Origin: Treponema sp. UBA4307
GTDB taxonomy: Bacteria; Spirochaetota; Spirochaetia; Treponematales; Treponemataceae
Direction: 5' to 3'
Assembly: GCA_002394685.1 (NCBI GenBank)
Contig: DGUP01000012.1
Location: forward strand, 1-64,000
Length of the DNA: 64,000 nucleotides
The notes under the pieces were generated by a model. That model did not search any database. It worked only from the letters and a program-made list of their open reading frames with translations, and was not told the DNA's origin. Positions 17,916 through 25,478 of the stretch are shown here, in pieces; the first letter of the stretch is position 1; each line of letters starts with the position of its first letter. The position numbers and the translations under genes were made by a program.

Positions 17916-18755
17916 TTAAAGTTCTCCAGAAAGAAATTTATTCACTTCTTCTGCCTTATCTGTTACGGCAGCAAGTTTTAAGAACCGGCCGTTTAAGCAG
18001 TTGCCTGGAACAATTTCTTTTAGGAGCTGATAAAGTTGTGCCTGCAGAGTCTCTTCCGATAATGTTTTCTTTGAAAATATACAGATGTAAATTAATTCTT
18101 CTTTTGGAGATGAACATATATTTCTGCCGGAAAAAGTGCTGTAAATCAAATCATAAATCTGATAGAAGGCTGTCTTATATACATCATTGTAAAATGGTTC
18201 ATCCCTAATGCTGTCATCCTGAAAAAACGCATCAATGGCAGATGATATATTCAGGGTATAAAGGTTTGCATTGCTTAATTTAATTCCTGATGCTGCTTTA
18301 TCCGGATCAAATGAAATATTTGACTTTGTTTTAAGAAGGCGGTTGGAAAGTGTAAAAAGGTCAATTTCTGATACTTCAAGGGGAAGATCATCCGATAATT
18401 CAGCAATAAAGAATACATAAGTATGAACTTCATCATAAAATTTCAGAAAATGAAGATTTTCAATATCATCCCTGATTTTTGGTGAAAAGAACTGGTAGAA
18501 CTGGAAAATTTCTTTTTCTTCCCTTGAATAGGAACACCATTTACCGGCTTTTGGTAATGAACCTTCCCAGAAATCTGGTGTAGACTGGGACAAGCGGATA
18601 GTTGCAAGATCAAGACCGTATGCTTTTGTCAAAACATAATACTGCCCCTGGAATGAAAAAAATCCAGCGTGCTTAAAGCCATAGTCTTTAGCTAAAGTCT
18701 TGAAACTTTCAACAAGAGTAAATTTTGTACCTGTAGATGAGCCGTTCATATCCAT
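17916..18755 (-). CDS. Conserved-looking hypothetical protein
   Basis: Soluble protein of 279 residues that I do not recognise. It contains no signal peptide or membrane segment. The N-terminal half reads like a compact alpha/beta sensor-type domain (TLVESFKTLAKDYGFKHAGF, then YYVLTKAYGLDLATIRLS), perhaps GAF-like, but no diagnostic residues support that. The gene is translationally coupled to the DUF115 gene downstream, so the two products probably work together. The ribosome site is weak (AGAAG). Function unknown. Confidence 0.65.
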   Translation of the reverse strand: MDMNGSSTGTKFTLVESFKTLAKDYGFKHAGFFSFQGQYYVLTKAYGLDLATIRLSQSTPDFWEGSLPKAGKWCSYSREEKEIFQFYQFFSPKIRDDIENLHFLKFYDEVHTYVFFIAELSDDLPLEVSEIDLFTLSNRLLKTKSNISFDPDKAASGIKLSNANLYTLNISSAIDAFFQDDSIRDEPFYNDVYKTAFYQIYDLIYSTFSGRNICSSPKEELIYICIFSKKTLSEETLQAQLYQLLKEIVPGNCLNGRFLKLAAVTDKAEEVNKFLSGEL

Positions 18756-18862
18756 AATACTTCTGATCCGATAAGTTTTTGTTAATAAAATTATACTCCA
18801 TTTATCAAATAAAGTAAAATATTCGACAAATGGAGTTATTTTTTTTAAGGATTATTTCTTAA

Positions 18863-21800
18863 TTAAGATAATCCTAATTCTGTAAAGAGTTTCTTATATG
18901 TTTCAAACTGAGCTGACTGAGCAAATTCTGCAATCTTATCTTCCGGTAAGTTTTCAAGAAGCTGATCCATATAAGAAAGTACAGATTTAATTTCTTCTTT
19001 CATTTCTGATGGAATTGTTTCAGTTTTTGGTGCTGATGTTTCTTCAACCTGAACAGGAGCTCCTTCTGAAACTGCTGCCCCATCTGCTACCTGATCTGCA
19101 ATTACATGATTTGTGACTGCAAGAAGTTCATCTGTAGTGAGGGCAATATCATTTGCATCAGGATCTTCCTCTTCTGTATCTTCTTCAGGCTCAGGCATCA
19201 TGATTTCACTTGCAGTTGAAGATGGTTCAGATACTTCTTCTGAAGTTTTGTCAGATTCTGTTTCGCTAAAGATTTCACCTTCAGCTTCACGTTTTCTCTG
19301 AGCTTCTTCCCAGCCTTCGAATTCTTCTTCTTTTTCACGTTTGTAAGCTTCTTCCTGACTCTTCCATGCAGCAAACACATCTTCAACAGGAGATTCGCTG
19401 ATTCCTTCTTCAAGAGATTCATCATCTTCTGAAATAGGAGTGTCTGAAATTTCGTCAGTTTTTACTTCTGATTCAAGGTAATTGAAACTTTCATCAGTTA
19501 ATGGTTCTGGAACATCTTCTTCTGCAAAAAGATCGATTGGTTCAGAAAGTGATTCCAGGGTAGAGGCCTGTACTGTAGAAAGATCATCATCATTGAGAAC
19601 TGACTGAGCCTTTTCTTCTTCACTTGCAGTTGCAGCATCAACGATGTTTTCGCTGTCAGATGAGAGAGGGCTGATAACTTCTTCTGATTCAATTTCATCT
19701 TCCTGAGAAAATGCATGGTCTTCCTGTGGAATAGTTTCGCTTTCCAGCGAAATAGTTTCACTTTCCAGTGAAATAGTTTCACTTTCCGGCGAAACTGCAT
19801 CATTTTCCTGAGCAGTTTCTGTAACATCCTGTGAATCTTCTGTAACAAAATCTGTTGTATTGAGGATGTTTGAAAGTTCTTCACCACTCAAGGCAATTGT
19901 GTCATCATCATCAGAATCTCCGAAGAATCCTGTATCTTTTTCAGCTGCAGGAGTTTCGTTTTCAATTACGCTGCTGTTCTTAAGTTCAGAAAGTTCAGAC
20001 TTAAGTGATGTAATTTCTGACTTAAGAGAATTTAGTTCGCTTGTAATCTGCTTCATTAAAGCCAGACTCTGGTCTTCAATTGCTTCATTATTAACTGTTT
20101 CCGAATTCATATTTTCTGTAATTCCCATAGAAGTTTCTGCTGTAAGATCATTAGACTCTGAAACTTCGTTAATATTATCATCTTTTTCTTCAATAATATC
20201 TACTGAATTTTCTTCAAGTGCTGAATTTTCTTCATAAGTATTTGAATCGAGTACTGGCTCTGAATTTTCTTCAAGCTGAGGCTCTTCTGCAGAAAGGTTA
20301 GTGCTTTCTTCAGAGGTTATGTCTTCTTCAGTCATTGGGGTGTCTTCAGAAATTGCATTTTCTTCAGCAAAACTGCTTTCGAGAACAGGACTTTCATCTA
20401 AAGTTACGGTCTCTGTTTCTGCATTTGTGCTGTCTGCCGGAGCATTTACGCTGGCTTCAAGAACCGGTTCGCTGTCTGCTTCAAAGGATGCTGAATCAAA
20501 TATATCTGCAGCCTTTTCTTCAACAGGGGCAGCAGATTCGAAAACAGAATTTGCTTCAACTGGTGAACTTTCTTCAACAGAAATATCTTCTGCAGAAAGA
20601 GGCATGCTTTCATTTGCAGCTACGCTTTCGTCAAACGCTGTATTGTCTTCAGAAACTGCACTTTCTTCAGATGCTGCGATTTCTTCAAAAGCATTGTTTT
20701 CTTCAGAAAATACGTTGTCTTCAGAAAGTACATTTTCTTCAGCAGCACTTTCTTCAAGAACCGGCTCACCGTTTGCTTCAAGGGAGGCTGAATCAAATAT
20801 ATCTGCAGCCTTTTCTTCAACAGGGGCAGCAGATTCGAAAACAGAATTTGCTTCAACTGGTGAACTTTCTTCAACAGAAATATCTTCTGCAGAAAGAGGC
20901 ATGCTTTCATCAGCAGCTACGCTATCGCCAAAAGCAGTGTTGTCTTCAGCAACTGCGCTATCGCCAAAAGCAGTGTTGTCTTCAGCAACTGCGCTTTCTT
21001 CAAATGCTGTGTTGTCTTCAGTAACTGTGATTTCTTCAGAAGCTGGGATTTCTTCAAATGCAGTGTTGTCTTCAGCAACTACGCTTTCTTCAGAAAGTAC
21101 ATTTTCTTCAGCAGCACTTTTTTCAAGAACAGGGCTTTCTGTTACATTATCTTCTTCAGTAACAAGGAGACCTGCAAAATCGTCTTCATCGGAATTTGCA
21201 ACTGGAATATCAATTGTGAAGTCATCTGCAAAAGGTGTTTGTACTTTTTCTTCAACAGATGAAGAAAGATCTTCTTCAATTTCCTTTACAGATTCTTCCT
21301 TTACTTCCTGAACTTCGTTATTTTCCGCAGGTGTATCAAAACTATCAATTGAAATATCTTCTGTTTTTACAGATGCAGCTGCAGATTCATCCTCAATATT
21401 GTTAAGAAGTGCATCAACATCAAAATCATCATCCGGTGCAGAATTTGCAGTTGTCTGATTTGAAGTTTCACTTTCTTCTTCACTTTCAGAAGTGTCCTGG
21501 GCAAGACTGATTTCTTCTTCTGTTTCATCAGTTCCTGCAGCTTCAGTCTCTTCCTCTTTTTCGTCTTCTTCAGTTTCTGAATCTGTCATTACAGACATTT
21601 CAATATCTACCGGTTCGTCTGCTTTCTTTTCTTCTTCACCAGCTGGAGCCTGTGTTATCTGCTGTTCACTTTCATCATCGAGACCAAATTCAGACAAATC
21701 AACAGATTCTCCAATTGCAGTGTCCTTTTTTTCAGTTACAACGTTTTCCTGTTTGTTAAGGATAGATGGATCTATTGAATCTGCTGAATCATCATTTTCT

Positions 21801-22654
21801 TCCATAGGAACTTCTGAAACTGAGTCGTCAAAAGATAAATCTATATCCAGTACAGGTTCATCAGTAATAACTTCTTCCTCTTTCTGTGCAGGACTGTCAA
21901 AGGAAGCAAAATCATCTCCAAGAAAATCTTCAAGGGAAATTTCACCGTCTTCAGCAGCAGCTTCAGCCTGTGGAGCAGGGGGAGCAGGAGGGGCTTCCTG
22001 ACCATATCCATTTGCTCCCTGAATCTGGCTTTCTGCAGCATCAAGTTCATCCTGAGAAATAAATTCATCAAGAGAAATTTCTCCGTCTTCAAAAGATGGA
22101 GCGTCACTGCTTTCAGATTTTTCCTGAACATTTTCAGAAGGAGTTTCTGTTATGTTCTTATCATCTGTTTCGAATGCTGATGTATCGAAATCCGGTAAGT
22201 CTATATCATCCAGAGAAGTGTTCTCATCGGCTGATGTCTCAGTTGACATATCACCTGTAAGTTCTGAAGGAAGATCCTCTGGAATTTCAGTATCGTTTAA
22301 TTCTGTTCCCATAAAAGAATCAAGCGAAAGATCTGCAATTTCAAAATTGTCATCAACTGTACTTTCAGCAAGGTCTTCAAGACTGACTTCTTCATTCGGG
22401 TTATTTTCTGTATTTTTATCAGGGCTTTCTTCCCCAAAACTTGTGCCTGGAACTTCAAAAGCTGCCGTAGCATCTTCCTCTGATTCCTGTACGTCTTCTT
22501 TTCCGTCGGGTATATTTGCTGATAAATCTTTATCGTCTAAACTGATGTCGTCAAAAGAGAAATCTGATAAATCAAAATCTGACTTTGATGAGTCAAGTGA
22601 ATCAAAGTTTCCCAATGGTTCAAGTTCGTTGAATTCGTCTGATGAGCCTGCCAT
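18863..22654 (-). CDS. Large acidic repeat protein, possibly motility-linked
   Basis: A 1263-residue, extremely Glu/Asp/Ser-rich protein without signal peptide or membrane helix. The N-terminus is acidic (FDLSDFSFDDISLDDKDL). Residues about 580-720 hold near-identical repeats (AVAEDNTAFGDS, SVFESAAPVEEKAADIFDSA), a probable coiled coil lies near 865-895 (LNSLKSEITSLKSELSELK), and short motifs recur (IALSGEELSNIL, IALTTDELLAV). The C-terminal ~45 residues (EIKSVLSYMDQLLENLPEDK; FETYKKLFTELGLS) look folded and conserved. A sigma-28-like promoter precedes it and GGGGA is the ribosome site. Most of the chain is probably disordered, with the ends binding partners. Function unknown; a scaffold role near the flagella is speculation. 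Confidence 0.75.
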   Translation of the reverse strand: MAGSSDEFNELEPLGNFDSLDSSKSDFDLSDFSFDDISLDDKDLSANIPDGKEDVQESEEDATAAFEVPGTSFGEESPDKNTENNPNEEVSLEDLAESTVDDNFEIADLSLDSFMGTELNDTEIPEDLPSELTGDMSTETSADENTSLDDIDLPDFDTSAFETDDKNITETPSENVQEKSESSDAPSFEDGEISLDEFISQDELDAAESQIQGANGYGQEAPPAPPAPQAEAAAEDGEISLEDFLGDDFASFDSPAQKEEEVITDEPVLDIDLSFDDSVSEVPMEENDDSADSIDPSILNKQENVVTEKKDTAIGESVDLSEFGLDDESEQQITQAPAGEEEKKADEPVDIEMSVMTDSETEEDEKEEETEAAGTDETEEEISLAQDTSESEEESETSNQTTANSAPDDDFDVDALLNNIEDESAAASVKTEDISIDSFDTPAENNEVQEVKEESVKEIEEDLSSSVEEKVQTPFADDFTIDIPVANSDEDDFAGLLVTEEDNVTESPVLEKSAAEENVLSEESVVAEDNTAFEEIPASEEITVTEDNTAFEESAVAEDNTAFGDSAVAEDNTAFGDSVAADESMPLSAEDISVEESSPVEANSVFESAAPVEEKAADIFDSASLEANGEPVLEESAAEENVLSEDNVFSEENNAFEEIAASEESAVSEDNTAFDESVAANESMPLSAEDISVEESSPVEANSVFESAAPVEEKAADIFDSASFEADSEPVLEASVNAPADSTNAETETVTLDESPVLESSFAEENAISEDTPMTEEDITSEESTNLSAEEPQLEENSEPVLDSNTYEENSALEENSVDIIEEKDDNINEVSESNDLTAETSMGITENMNSETVNNEAIEDQSLALMKQITSELNSLKSEITSLKSELSELKNSSVIENETPAAEKDTGFFGDSDDDDTIALSGEELSNILNTTDFVTEDSQDVTETAQENDAVSPESETISLESETISLESETIPQEDHAFSQEDEIESEEVISPLSSDSENIVDAATASEEEKAQSVLNDDDLSTVQASTLESLSEPIDLFAEEDVPEPLTDESFNYLESEVKTDEISDTPISEDDESLEEGISESPVEDVFAAWKSQEEAYKREKEEEFEGWEEAQRKREAEGEIFSETESDKTSEEVSEPSSTASEIMMPEPEEDTEEEDPDANDIALTTDELLAVTNHVIADQVADGAAVSEGAPVQVEETSAPKTETIPSEMKEEIKSVLSYMDQLLENLPEDKIAEFAQSAQFETYKKLFTELGLS
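19731..19793. repeat. Three tandem 21-bp units with internal dyads
   Basis: Units at 19731-19751, 19752-19772 and 19773-19793 encode SETISLE-type heptads of the acidic protein. Each contains an inverted repeat (TTTCGC/GCGAAA, TTTCAC/GTGAAA, TTTCAC/GCGAAA in plus-strand order). The differences between units are synonymous and keep the stems paired in the mRNA, one through a G-U pair. Confidence 0.8.
20490..20910. repeat. Perfect 124-bp direct duplication within the acidic gene
   Basis: Bases 20490-20613 and 20787-20910 are identical over 124 bp and offset by 297 bp (99 codons). The sequence just upstream of each copy (CAAGAACCGG...) is similar but diverged. The identical core inside a diverged duplicate suggests recent gene conversion or a recent expansion. 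Confidence 0.9.
20921..21028. repeat. 36-bp tandem repeats encoding a 12-residue unit
   Basis: Two perfect 36-bp units (20921-20956 and 20957-20992) are followed by a diverged third (20993-21028). Each encodes a 12-residue stretch of the SAVAEDNTAFGD type in the acidic protein. Copies are head to tail without spacers and stay in frame, so copy number can change without disrupting the protein. Confidence 0.85.
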
Positions 22655-22962
22655 ATAAATCCCCTTTTTTTAAAGATACTGCTTATATATCGGCATTCAG
22701 TAAAGAATTGTTAAGTTTTTTATTAATGAATAACTCCAATATTTCTACCTATTATAAAATATAATTTAAAAATCCGCCATAAAGTTATTTAAAAATAATA
22801 ATGGGCCTCGTTTTCAAAGTTAACTCAAAAAAATAAAGTTTTTCCAGTTTCAATAATTAATTTTCAGTTTTTTAAAGTGATTTTTACCTTTTTTGGGACT
22901 TCAATAATTTAAGAAAATTTAAATTTTAGTATTGTCCAGATTATGCCGATTAAAAGTTTATC
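22655..22962. other. Divergent intergenic region between acidic protein and ftsB-like gene
   Basis: This AT-rich stretch of about 308 bases holds the promoter of the acidic-protein gene at its left end. At its right end is a GCCGATTA element only 10 bases before the ftsB-like ATG, with a poor -35, so a leaderless transcript is possible but unsupported. I see no gene, repeat or RNA in the middle. Confidence 0.45.
22687..22713 (-). promoter_or_regulatory. Sigma-28-like promoter of the acidic repeat protein gene
   Basis: On the minus strand TAACAATT (22706-22713) and GCCGATAT (22687-22694) are separated by exactly 11 bases. This fits the FliA-type pattern TAAAGTTT-N11-GCCGATAA with 5/8 and 7/8 matches. 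The start codon lies about 33 bases downstream. Confidence 0.45.
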
Positions 22963-23466
22963 ATGAATAGATGTAGACTCTTATATGCAGCTTTCTTTGG
23001 AGTTATATTCTATGTTCTTGTTTCAATGCTCTGCGGTAGTGATGGAATATGGGCTCGAAATCAAATGCTGGATCAAAAAAGACAACTCAGCGCTCACACA
23101 GCTGAAATTGAAAAAATTAACGAAGACCTCACAATGGAAAAAATTGCCCTCCTTAATGATATGGATGTTGTTGCAGGGTATGCAAGAAAACTGGGCTATA
23201 TATATGAGGGAGAAAAGTTAGTGAAAATTACAGGTCTGCCTGAAAGAGAGGCAAGAATTTATGATGCAGGACTTGTTTTAAAACACAAAAAAGTTCAATC
23301 TATGCCTGAATGGTTCTGCAAATCTGTAGGACTTGTAATCGGAGTACTGGTTTACATCATTTTATTTTTAATTGATTATAACCGCGGACTTGTTGATTTT
23401 TCTTCAAACAGAAATATTCCGGAAGCCAGCGGTGGAGTTTCTGTTTATGATATGCCGAAAGTTTGA
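22963..23466 (+). CDS. FtsB/DivIC-like septum formation protein
   Basis: Bitopic membrane protein (167 residues) of the septum-formation-initiator (DivIC/FtsB) family, which links division proteins at the septum. It has one N-terminal helix (LLYAAFFGVIFYVLVSML) and a coiled-coil segment at about 35-65 (AEIEKINEDLTMEKIALLND). The family-typical ending DVVAGYARKLGYIYEGEKLV follows. An additional hydrophobic segment near 125-140 (VGLVIGVLVYIILFLI) makes it longer than the usual ~100 residues. No clear ribosome site precedes the ATG. Its last 20 bases overlap the next gene. Confidence 0.8.
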   Translation: MNRCRLLYAAFFGVIFYVLVSMLCGSDGIWARNQMLDQKRQLSAHTAEIEKINEDLTMEKIALLNDMDVVAGYARKLGYIYEGEKLVKITGLPEREARIYDAGLVLKHKKVQSMPEWFCKSVGLVIGVLVYIILFLIDYNRGLVDFSSNRNIPEASGGVSVYDMPKV

Positions 23467-24058
23467 TTCAGATTCTATTGAAAAAGCCGTCCGTGAACTG
23501 AAAAATGGCCAGGTACTTGTTCTGCCAACTGATACAGTGTATGGATTTAGTGCAATCGTAGATTTGAAGGGTAAAACTTCTTTTTATGCACAGAATAAAA
23601 TTATGGTTATAAAGGGCAGGGGAAAAGAAAAACCCTTTATCCAGCTTCTAGGCTGCCCTGAAGATATAAAAAAATATACGGACAGAGAAATTCCTGACCA
23701 GCTCCTCAAATTATGGCCAGGTCCTTTAACTGTAATTGTCCCTGTAAAAGCTGAGAATCCTCTTCTTGAAGAAATGGAGACTGTTGCTTTCCGTTGTCCA
23801 GGAGATGAGTGGCTTAGACAGATTATCACTGAAATCGGGGCACCTGTTTATTCTACAAGCGTTAACCGTTCTGGTCAGCCGGTATTATCATCACCTGCTG
23901 CAATTGAAAAAGAATTCGGCAGTGAAGTAAGCCTTATTGTAGATGACGGAGACAAAATAAACAGTGTTCCTTCTACAATTGTCATGCTTGAAGATAAGGG
24001 CATTAAACTGATTAGAAGTGGTGCTCTGGACGTAAGTTCAATTATCAGCAGCTTTTAA
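23447..24058 (+). CDS. Threonylcarbamoyl-AMP synthase (Sua5/YrdC family)
   Basis: Predicted to make threonylcarbamoyl-AMP from Thr, bicarbonate and ATP, the first step of t6A formation at position 37 of ANN-decoding tRNAs (203 residues, cytoplasm). Family signatures include LVLPTDTVYGFSA near 22-34, KGRGKEKPF, LWPGPLTVIV and STSVNRSGQPVLSS. The start at 23447 is chosen because the family N-terminus begins there and GGTGGAG lies 9 bases upstream. It overlaps the 3' end of the ftsB-like gene by 20 bp in another frame. The length fits the YrdC single-domain form without the C-terminal Sua5 domain. Confidence 0.88.
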   Translation: MICRKFDSDSIEKAVRELKNGQVLVLPTDTVYGFSAIVDLKGKTSFYAQNKIMVIKGRGKEKPFIQLLGCPEDIKKYTDREIPDQLLKLWPGPLTVIVPVKAENPLLEEMETVAFRCPGDEWLRQIITEIGAPVYSTSVNRSGQPVLSSPAAIEKEFGSEVSLIVDDGDKINSVPSTIVMLEDKGIKLIRSGALDVSSIISSF

Positions 24059-24075
24059 GAATTAAAAAAAAATTA

Positions 24076-24900
24076 TCAGTTGGATTTTCTTGTCCAGGTT
24101 GTTTTTACAGCACCTCTTGAGGCGCCTGTAGGAGAGAGGGAATCTGCAACAAGAGTATTTTCTGTTCCTGTAAGAGTGTTTTCATCTACAAGTACAAGAT
24201 TCCAGATTGTAGGTTCAGCACTGGCAGCATTTTTAATGGCAACTTCACGGCTCAAAGAAGGGTAGAATGAGGCATTTGATTTACCCTGTTGAGTAACCGT
24301 AACTTTTGTACCTGAAACTGTTATGGTAATGTTCATGGAAGCACCATTTTTGAAAATTACAAAACCTCTGCCTCCTCTGAGAATTACGATTTTGTCTATT
24401 GTAGAATCTCCTGACCAGTTTCCACTTAAGCTTTCCAGACTTGAGGAAATATTTCCCTGTTTTACGGCAGGCAAGTCTGTTTCTGAAGAAAGCAGGTTTG
24501 TAAGCAGGCTTTCAAGTGAATCCTTTGCATCCATGAGAATCAGGTAGTAGGAAGAATAAACCTTTGTAAGACTGAGGGATTTTCCCTGGTCAGCCTTAAA
24601 AGCATTAAGTGTACATGACCACTGACCGTCTTCAGTTTCATTAATTTCTGCATAAAAACAAATATTTGTATCAGATGCAGTTACTGCGTCATAGTTCAGG
24701 TTTCTTTTATCCTGTACCGTATAGCCGCCGATTGTCTGCATCTGGGTAAAATAAAGATCCGTAGTCATGGCAACCATGCTGCTGTCACCTCTTTCAGACA
24801 CAGTTGCATAAAAATCTACAGGAAGTGAAAAAGCCCTTGCTGTTAATGCAATTATTGAGAATGCCAGTATTTTTTTTACAGTAGAACAAAGCTTTTTCAT
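24076..24900 (-). CDS. Secreted hypothetical protein
   Basis: Exported protein of 274 residues with a signal peptide (KKILAFSIIALTARAFS, cleavage likely near Ala/Ser 22-25) and no lipobox Cys. The mature part is rich in beta-strand-like Ser/Thr/Val stretches (GASMNITITVSGTKVTVTQQ) and ends in a basic tail (TTWTRKSN). I recognise no domain. It is directly upstream of nothing on its strand except the preceding smpB gene, 8 bp away, so the two may be co-transcribed. Likely periplasmic or surface, treponeme-specific. Confidence 0.65.
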   Translation of the reverse strand: MKKLCSTVKKILAFSIIALTARAFSLPVDFYATVSERGDSSMVAMTTDLYFTQMQTIGGYTVQDKRNLNYDAVTASDTNICFYAEINETEDGQWSCTLNAFKADQGKSLSLTKVYSSYYLILMDAKDSLESLLTNLLSSETDLPAVKQGNISSSLESLSGNWSGDSTIDKIVILRGGRGFVIFKNGASMNITITVSGTKVTVTQQGKSNASFYPSLSREVAIKNAASAEPTIWNLVLVDENTLTGTENTLVADSLSPTGASRGAVKTTWTRKSN

Positions 24901-24908
24901 TTTAAATT

Positions 24909-25373
24909 TCAGCCTTCAAGCCCCTTCCTGAATTCCCGGGCAATGTCTCTGTTAACATCCCGTTCCTTAATATCGTTACGCTTATCAAACTGTTTTTTAC
25001 CCTTACAAAGACCAAGCTGAACTTTCACACGGCCTTCTTTAAGGTAAAATTCCAGCGGAATAAGGGTATATCCTTTTTCATCCACCTTACGCTTCAGTCG
25101 TTTAATTTCCTCCTTGTGCAGAAGAAGTTTTTTCTTCCGGTCCGGATCATGATTAAATACTGAAGAATATGAATATTCATTGATGTGGAAATTCTGAACC
25201 CACACCTCGTTATTTTCTATTAGTGCAAAACTGTCATTAAAAGAGATTGTTCCTGCCTTAACGCTTTTAACCTCTGTGCCTTCCAGTACAATCCCACATT
25301 CCATGCTCTCTTCAATTGAATAGTCGAATCTTGCCTTTCTGTTTTGAGCAATAATTTTTTTTCCTTCACCCAT
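24909..25373 (-). CDS. smpB: SsrA-binding protein SmpB
   Basis: Binds tmRNA and delivers it to stalled ribosomes for trans-translation (154 residues, normal length). Signatures are IIAQNRKARFDYSIEE, GIVLEGTEVKSVK, SFALIENNEVWVQNFHI and RKKLLLHKEEIKRLKRKV, with the basic C-terminal tail (IKERDVNRDIAREFRKG). The ATG at 25373 is preferred over an in-frame TTG two codons upstream. The tmRNA gene itself was not found in the neighbouring sequence. Confidence 0.95.
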   Translation of the reverse strand: MGEGKKIIAQNRKARFDYSIEESMECGIVLEGTEVKSVKAGTISFNDSFALIENNEVWVQNFHINEYSYSSVFNHDPDRKKKLLLHKEEIKRLKRKVDEKGYTLIPLEFYLKEGRVKVQLGLCKGKKQFDKRNDIKERDVNRDIAREFRKGLEG

Positions 25374-25419
25374 ACACAAAATATACTTAACTTAAGAAAG
25401 ATTGTCTATCAAAGTTACC

Positions 25420-25448
25420 TTGAAAGCTGTCCTTCTATCTGATATATT
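25420..25448 (+). promoter_or_regulatory. Predicted promoter of the signal peptidase gene
   Basis: TTGAAA (25420-25425), a 17-bp spacer and TATATT (25443-25448) form a good sigma-70-type promoter 30 bases upstream of the ATG. It is divergent from smpB. Confidence 0.6.
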
Positions 25449-25478
25449 GTAAATTATCGGCAGAAAACAGGATAAAAC

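Noticed and set aside
18767..18774. TCCGATAA on the plus strand between two minus-strand genes
   Set aside because: It points toward the 3' end of the acidic gene with no plus-strand gene downstream.
20921..21028. Possible CRISPR-like array
   Set aside because: The 36-bp units are contiguous with no spacers and form in-frame codons of the acidic protein.
20301..21311. Long plus-strand open frames opposite the acidic gene (up to 336 codons)
   Set aside because: They mirror the Glu/Ser/Ala-rich repeats on the other strand, have Ser/Leu-rich nonsense composition and no ribosome site.
25453..25460. Perfect GCCGATAA on the minus strand upstream of smpB
   Set aside because: No TAAA-type -35 at the correct distance; it overlaps the signal peptidase promoter region, so probably chance.
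24901..25478. tmRNA gene beside smpB
   Set aside because: No tRNA-like ends or tag frame could be found near smpB.
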